Source: Candidatus Nomurabacteria bacterium
GTDB taxonomy: Bacteria > Patescibacteriota > Minisyncoccia > Phycocordibacterales > UBA1006
DNA: 7,699 nucleotides
Direction: 5' to 3'
Assembly: GCA_943357975.1 (NCBI GenBank)
Contig: CALRGS010000029.1
Span: forward strand, 1 to 7,699
The stretch's first letter is position 1; each line of letters starts with the position of its first letter. The position numbers were made by a program, and so were the translations under genes. Under the pieces are notes generated by a model that saw only the letters and a program-made list of their open reading frames with translations, was not told where the DNA came from and searched no databases. Below, in pieces: positions 5,488 through 7,699 of the stretch.

Positions 5488-5516
5488 ATTCTATGTGAAC
5501 GTTCGTTCACATGCAA
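5488..5516 (-). promoter_or_regulatory. Promoter overlapping the LexA-type operator
   Basis: TTGCAT (5516-5511) and TAGAAT (5493-5488) are exactly 17 bases apart on the minus strand. The -10 box matches five of six consensus positions and the -35 box three of six. The palindrome at 5493-5512 fills the spacer and reaches into both boxes, so bound LexA would block polymerase. Confidence 0.5.
5493..5512. promoter_or_regulatory. LexA-type SOS box (perfect palindrome)
   Basis: ATGTGAAC-GTTC-GTTCACAT is a perfect inverted repeat with eight-base arms. Its core GAAC-N4-GTTC is the invariant part of the Gram-positive SOS box. Read on the minus strand it fits 12 of 14 positions of the Bacillus consensus CGAACRNRYGTTYC. 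The lexA gene itself lies 415 bases away in the same direction as the overlapping promoter. The binding preference of this particular LexA is not known from the sequence. Confidence 0.65.
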
Positions 5517-5554
5517 GTAATTTAGTTGGGGATAACGTAATAGGATACAGGAAC

Positions 5555-5583
5555 TTGATTTGTCAAGATTTTTATGATATTCT
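5555..5583 (+). promoter_or_regulatory. Possible promoter of the 248-residue gene
   Basis: TTGATT (5555-5560) and TATTCT (5578-5583) lie 17 bases apart and would give a leader of about 36 bases. The boxes are only moderate matches. The SOS box is about 42 bases upstream of the -35 box, probably too far for direct blocking. Confidence 0.35.
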
Positions 5584-5626
5584 CCTTGGGAAAATTATTT
5601 AAATAAAAAACCAAATAGATCAGACC

Positions 5627-6373
5627 ATGGAAGACACTACAGAAATTACCAACCAGAAATTGCAAGAAAAGAAAGCGCGCGACACAAAAAAGTACACTGA
5701 GCTAGCAGCATTTGCGTTTGTGCTATCTTTTATTCACCTCAGTGAAAGAGAGCGTAAATTCTATATCACAAAGGTTGTTCCACTTGAGTTACCAAAAGAC
5801 AAACGTCAGTGGGATTCAGACCATCAGGAAGTGTTTCGATTCGAAGTAAACGGCTATGTTATTTGGCTCTACACTGCATATCTTGCAGACAAGGAACAAT
5901 TTGCGGAAAACAAAGCCATCCAAATCGTTGTCACCAAGGCAAGTAATCCAGGTGGTAAGGTTCATTACATCGCTCGCTTTATTGATTCACCTTTCCAAAT
6001 AAAAAATGTTTGCTTTGAGTTAAGATTTATTACTCATCAACTTCGTCATGAACGTCCGGTATTGTTTGGTAAATTAGCCGATATTCATTATCTGAGAAAA
6101 GAGGGCAAGTTTGAATGGAGGTCTACCTACAGAGATAAGACCAGGACGTACGTAGAATCGAAAGATTTTTACAACAAAGTTCCTCGTAATTATCCTGGAC
6201 TCGTGAAGTATGTCCTCGACCGCAAAGACCAGAAGATGGATGAGGCCGAGATTCGCATCTTGGAAAAAAAGACCCCTCTGCATAAAATCAAACGGAAGCG
6301 AGTAAAACTGGTAGTAAATCGGAAAGAACAGACTCCAACGGGAACAATTGTATTGGACCTAAAAAGTAGGTAG
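5627..6373 (+). CDS. Hypothetical protein, divergent from the lexA operon
   Basis: A 248-residue soluble protein that I cannot assign. The first 25 residues are charged and helical. A hydrophobic helix (ELAAFAFVLSFIHL, 25-38) follows, but it is short and flanked by charges, so a soluble core is more likely than a membrane anchor. Residues 70-130 look like beta strands (VFRFEVNGYVIWLYTAYL, IQIVVTKA, KVHYIARFID). The C-terminal 70 residues are very basic (KIKRKRVKLVVNRK), which would suit nucleic acid contact. No Cys or His metal motif, Walker motif or clear catalytic signature is seen. The ATG at 5627 is the first start in the frame and no Shine-Dalgarno site precedes it. The gene is divergent from the SOS-box operon and ends at its own terminator, so it is probably monocistronic. 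Confidence 0.8.
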   Translation: MEDTTEITNQKLQEKKARDTKKYTELAAFAFVLSFIHLSERERKFYITKVVPLELPKDKRQWDSDHQEVFRFEVNGYVIWLYTAYLADKEQFAENKAIQIVVTKASNPGGKVHYIARFIDSPFQIKNVCFELRFITHQLRHERPVLFGKLADIHYLRKEGKFEWRSTYRDKTRTYVESKDFYNKVPRNYPGLVKYVLDRKDQKMDEAEIRILEKKTPLHKIKRKRVKLVVNRKEQTPTGTIVLDLKSR

Positions 6374-6390
6374 GAATCTCTTCTTGTTTC

Positions 6391-6424
6391 AAAAAGCCCG
6401 TCGGCAGTATTGACGGGCTTTTTT
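6391..6424 (+). terminator. Intrinsic terminator of the 248-residue gene
   Basis: AAAAAGCCCGTC (6391-6402) pairs with GACGGGCTTTTT (6412-6423) over twelve bases with a nine-base loop, and the T tract continues. It starts 17 bases after the stop codon. The leading A tract lets it act on the other strand too. Confidence 0.85.
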
Positions 6425-6440
6425 ATTTGGCGCAAACTCC

Positions 6441-6469
6441 TTGACCAATGTTGAATAAAATGGTATTTT
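6441..6469 (+). promoter_or_regulatory. Promoter of the 258-residue gene
   Basis: TTGACC (6441-6446) is followed after 17 bases by TATTTT (6464-6469), preceded by TG one base away (extended -10). Transcription would begin near 6476, giving a leader of about 19 bases without a Shine-Dalgarno site before the ATG at 6495. Confidence 0.45.
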
Positions 6470-6494
6470 TGTATGAACCAAAAAAATAATACCT

Positions 6495-7271
6495 ATGGCA
6501 CCTGTCACACCAAAGAATGAGGTTTCTATTAAAGACCTTGCAAAAACTATCCTCAATGGGTCAACTGTGGGGAAAGATTCCATTACTACCTACCTTAATA
6601 ATCCAAAATCGCAACTGAAGGACATCCTCTCATTGCGCACTGTTCTGCGAGCAAATGACACTAGTTCTGAAGAACTTATTAATTTGCTCCATGTTCATTT
6701 CACACTCGAACTGTTACCAAATGCAGAGCGGGTATGTTTTTATTACGGATGTGTACATTCAAAACTTCTTAGCACAGCAGTGAATAGCATCTATTATGGA
6801 CTCGATCAAAACGATCAGGTTTCTGATGATGTGCAGCGCGCTATTATATACCTTTCACAAGCATGTAGGCTGGAGGTAGGTCCCGAAAAAATTACCAAGG
6901 AGGTCCTTCTGGTTTTTGGTCAGGCGAAAGACCTAGTGGATTTTTCTCTATTACTACGCCCCCATTTTTTTATTACCAGTGCACAGAGTAGGGAAAAAAA
7001 TGATGCATTGTTGACTATTGCAAACAAATTAAAGGGTAAGACACTCCCACGAAACCTTGCACTATCGCTTATAGGAATATGGTTTCAAACAAAAACCAAT
7101 CCCATTTCTTTGCGGAGAATAAACATCAAAAAGGCTGCTGGGGAAGTTCAGGCCATGCTTGAAGAATCAAAAAAAAGCTCTGCGCCACCCATAGAACTCT
7201 CCACGACACTATGGGTTAAAACAAAAAATATCATGCACCACAGTGTTCGTATTCGCGTTCGCGTTCGTTAA
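6495..7271 (+). CDS. Hypothetical protein with a Val/Ile-Arg repeat at its end
   Basis: A 258-residue protein without a family that I recognise. It looks almost all-helical and soluble, with several leucine-rich helices (SIKDLAKTIL, LINLLHVHFTLELL, ITKEVLLVFGQAKDLVDFSL, NLALSLIGIWF). The ordering is reminiscent of helical-repeat folds, but no clear repeat unit can be aligned by eye. Residues 78-101 (ERVCFYYGCVHSK and following) hold two cysteines and a histidine without a known metal spacing. The last eight residues are VRIRVRVR, encoded by four copies of a near-identical six-base unit. The ATG at 6495 sits after an extended -10 promoter. A strong terminator follows three bases after the stop, so it is a single-gene unit. 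Confidence 0.8.
   Translation: MAPVTPKNEVSIKDLAKTILNGSTVGKDSITTYLNNPKSQLKDILSLRTVLRANDTSSEELINLLHVHFTLELLPNAERVCFYYGCVHSKLLSTAVNSIYYGLDQNDQVSDDVQRAIIYLSQACRLEVGPEKITKEVLLVFGQAKDLVDFSLLLRPHFFITSAQSREKNDALLTIANKLKGKTLPRNLALSLIGIWFQTKTNPISLRRINIKKAAGEVQAMLEESKKSSAPPIELSTTLWVKTKNIMHHSVRIRVRVR
7245..7268 (+). repeat. Hexanucleotide tandem repeat, four copies, in coding sequence
   Basis: Four in-frame copies of RTTCGY (GTTCGT, ATTCGC, GTTCGC, GTTCGT) directly before the stop codon encode (Val/Ile-Arg) four times. Copy number could vary by slippage without breaking the frame. Confidence 0.75.
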
Positions 7272-7273
7272 GT

Positions 7274-7314
7274 AAAAAGTCTTGTATCCCAACAGTGGGA
7301 TACAAGACTTTTTT
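7274..7314 (+). terminator. Strong intrinsic terminator
   Basis: A perfect 18-base-pair inverted repeat (7274-7291 and 7296-7313) with a four-base loop ACAG. It has an A5 start and a T6 end. It follows the stop codon by two bases and precedes the next promoter by about 20 bases. It is symmetric enough to work on both strands. Confidence 0.88.
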
Positions 7315-7334
7315 AGTTTTAATTTTAATTATGG

Positions 7335-7340
7335 TATAGT
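7335..7340 (+). promoter_or_regulatory. -10 box immediately before the small basic gene
   Basis: TATAGT, six bases before the ATG at 7347. This spacing predicts a leaderless message. The -35 region at about 7312-7317 (TTTAGT) is weak. Confidence 0.5.
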
Positions 7341-7346
7341 CACCTT

Positions 7347-7565
7347 ATGAAAAATCCAACCTCTAATCCAAAAGGTCGCCATCGAAATACACCAGGCAAA
7401 GCCAAGCGCATTGCAAATGGTAAGGCCTGGGATGCACTCAAAGAAAAAACCTTGGGGCGATCAACCACGTTCTCCTTGAAGAAACTTGATCATACTATTT
7501 CACAATTTAAAAATGCTCGACCATTTAAACCAAATGGTAAGAAGCCGATTAATAGACCTAAATAA
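7347..7565 (+). CDS. Small, very basic hypothetical protein
   Basis: A 72-residue protein with many Lys, Arg, Asn and Pro residues and very few acidic ones. The first 25 residues (NPKGRHRNTPGKAKRIANGK) look disordered and nucleic-acid friendly. The middle (WDALKEKTLGRSTTFSLKKLDHTISQF) could form one or two helices, and the end (FKPNGKKPINRPK) is again disordered. The make-up recalls small ribosome- or nucleoid-associated proteins, but no family is recognised. The start is supported by TATAGT six bases upstream and a terminator just before that. The next gene begins 12 bases after its stop codon, so the two are probably cotranscribed. Confidence 0.75.
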   Translation: MKNPTSNPKGRHRNTPGKAKRIANGKAWDALKEKTLGRSTTFSLKKLDHTISQFKNARPFKPNGKKPINRPK

Positions 7566-7577
7566 TTTTCACTCATT

Positions 7578-7699
7578 ATGATTATTTTCATCAAAACTTT
7601 TTTGGCAATCCTTATCCCAATACTTATCATTGATGGCGTTTGGCTTACCTTTGTTTCAAAATCATTCTATGCAAGTCGTATTGGACACCTCTTTGCGCC
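7578..7699 (+). CDS. DUF2177-type membrane protein, N-terminal part (partial)
   Basis: The frame opens at the ATG at 7578 and runs off the window after 40 codons. The visible part is a hydrophobic segment (FIKTFLAILIPILIIDGVWL). It is followed by SKSFYASRIGHLF. The pattern of a first membrane helix with an Asp-x-x-Trp-Leu motif at its end, then Phe-Tyr and a glycine a few residues on, is the signature of DUF2177, a family of small four-helix membrane proteins of unknown role. The gene follows the small basic gene by 12 bases with no ribosome site or clear promoter, so it probably shares its transcript. Confidence 0.75.
   Translation, partial: MIIFIKTFLAILIPILIIDGVWLTFVSKSFYASRIGHLFA

Noticed and set aside
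5627..7271. Antiviral defence pair formed by the two unknown genes
   Set aside because: No nuclease, helicase, NTPase, TIR or other effector motif is visible, and each gene has its own promoter and terminator.

Overview
The window looks like a piece of a small, fairly AT-rich bacterial chromosome, most likely from Patescibacteria (Candidate Phyla Radiation). This is an inference. It rests on the style of the release factor 1 C-terminus, a tRNA gene without encoded CCA, very short intergenic gaps, starts without Shine-Dalgarno sites, and a high share of unrecognised small proteins. The standard bacterial code fits, with no in-frame UGA. No phage, transposase, CRISPR array or plasmid gene was seen.

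Left part (1-3480): the 3' end of prfA (+) converges on an inositol-monophosphatase-family phosphatase gene (-). A tRNA-Ile(GAU) gene follows, ending in a long perfect hairpin. Next come a polytopic membrane protein (+), a small unknown protein (-) that converges on it across a shared bidirectional terminator, and trhO (+), encoding the rhodanese-fold enzyme that hydroxylates U34 of tRNA.

Middle part (3475-5626): this is a run of minus-strand genes. In transcription order they are a 66-residue helical protein, a pair of inverted palindromic repeats, lexA, a short transcription unit with its own good promoter and terminator, and an unknown 193-residue protein. The 66-residue gene is preceded by a perfect 20-base palindrome with core GAAC-N4-GTTC, the Gram-positive type SOS-box layout. 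It fills the spacer of a minus-strand promoter. The simplest reading is a LexA-controlled operon in which LexA regulates itself and the small protein from one upstream operator.

Right part (5627-7699): two unknown soluble proteins (248 and 258 residues), each followed by a clear terminator, then a small very basic protein and the start of a DUF2177-type membrane protein.

A theme across the window is that a -10-like hexamer lies only 6-10 bases before the start codon of six genes. This suggests leaderless or nearly leaderless mRNAs. The most interesting locus is the LexA operator, small protein, repeat pair and lexA arrangement at 4502-5512. No obviously new multi-gene system could be shown from sequence alone.
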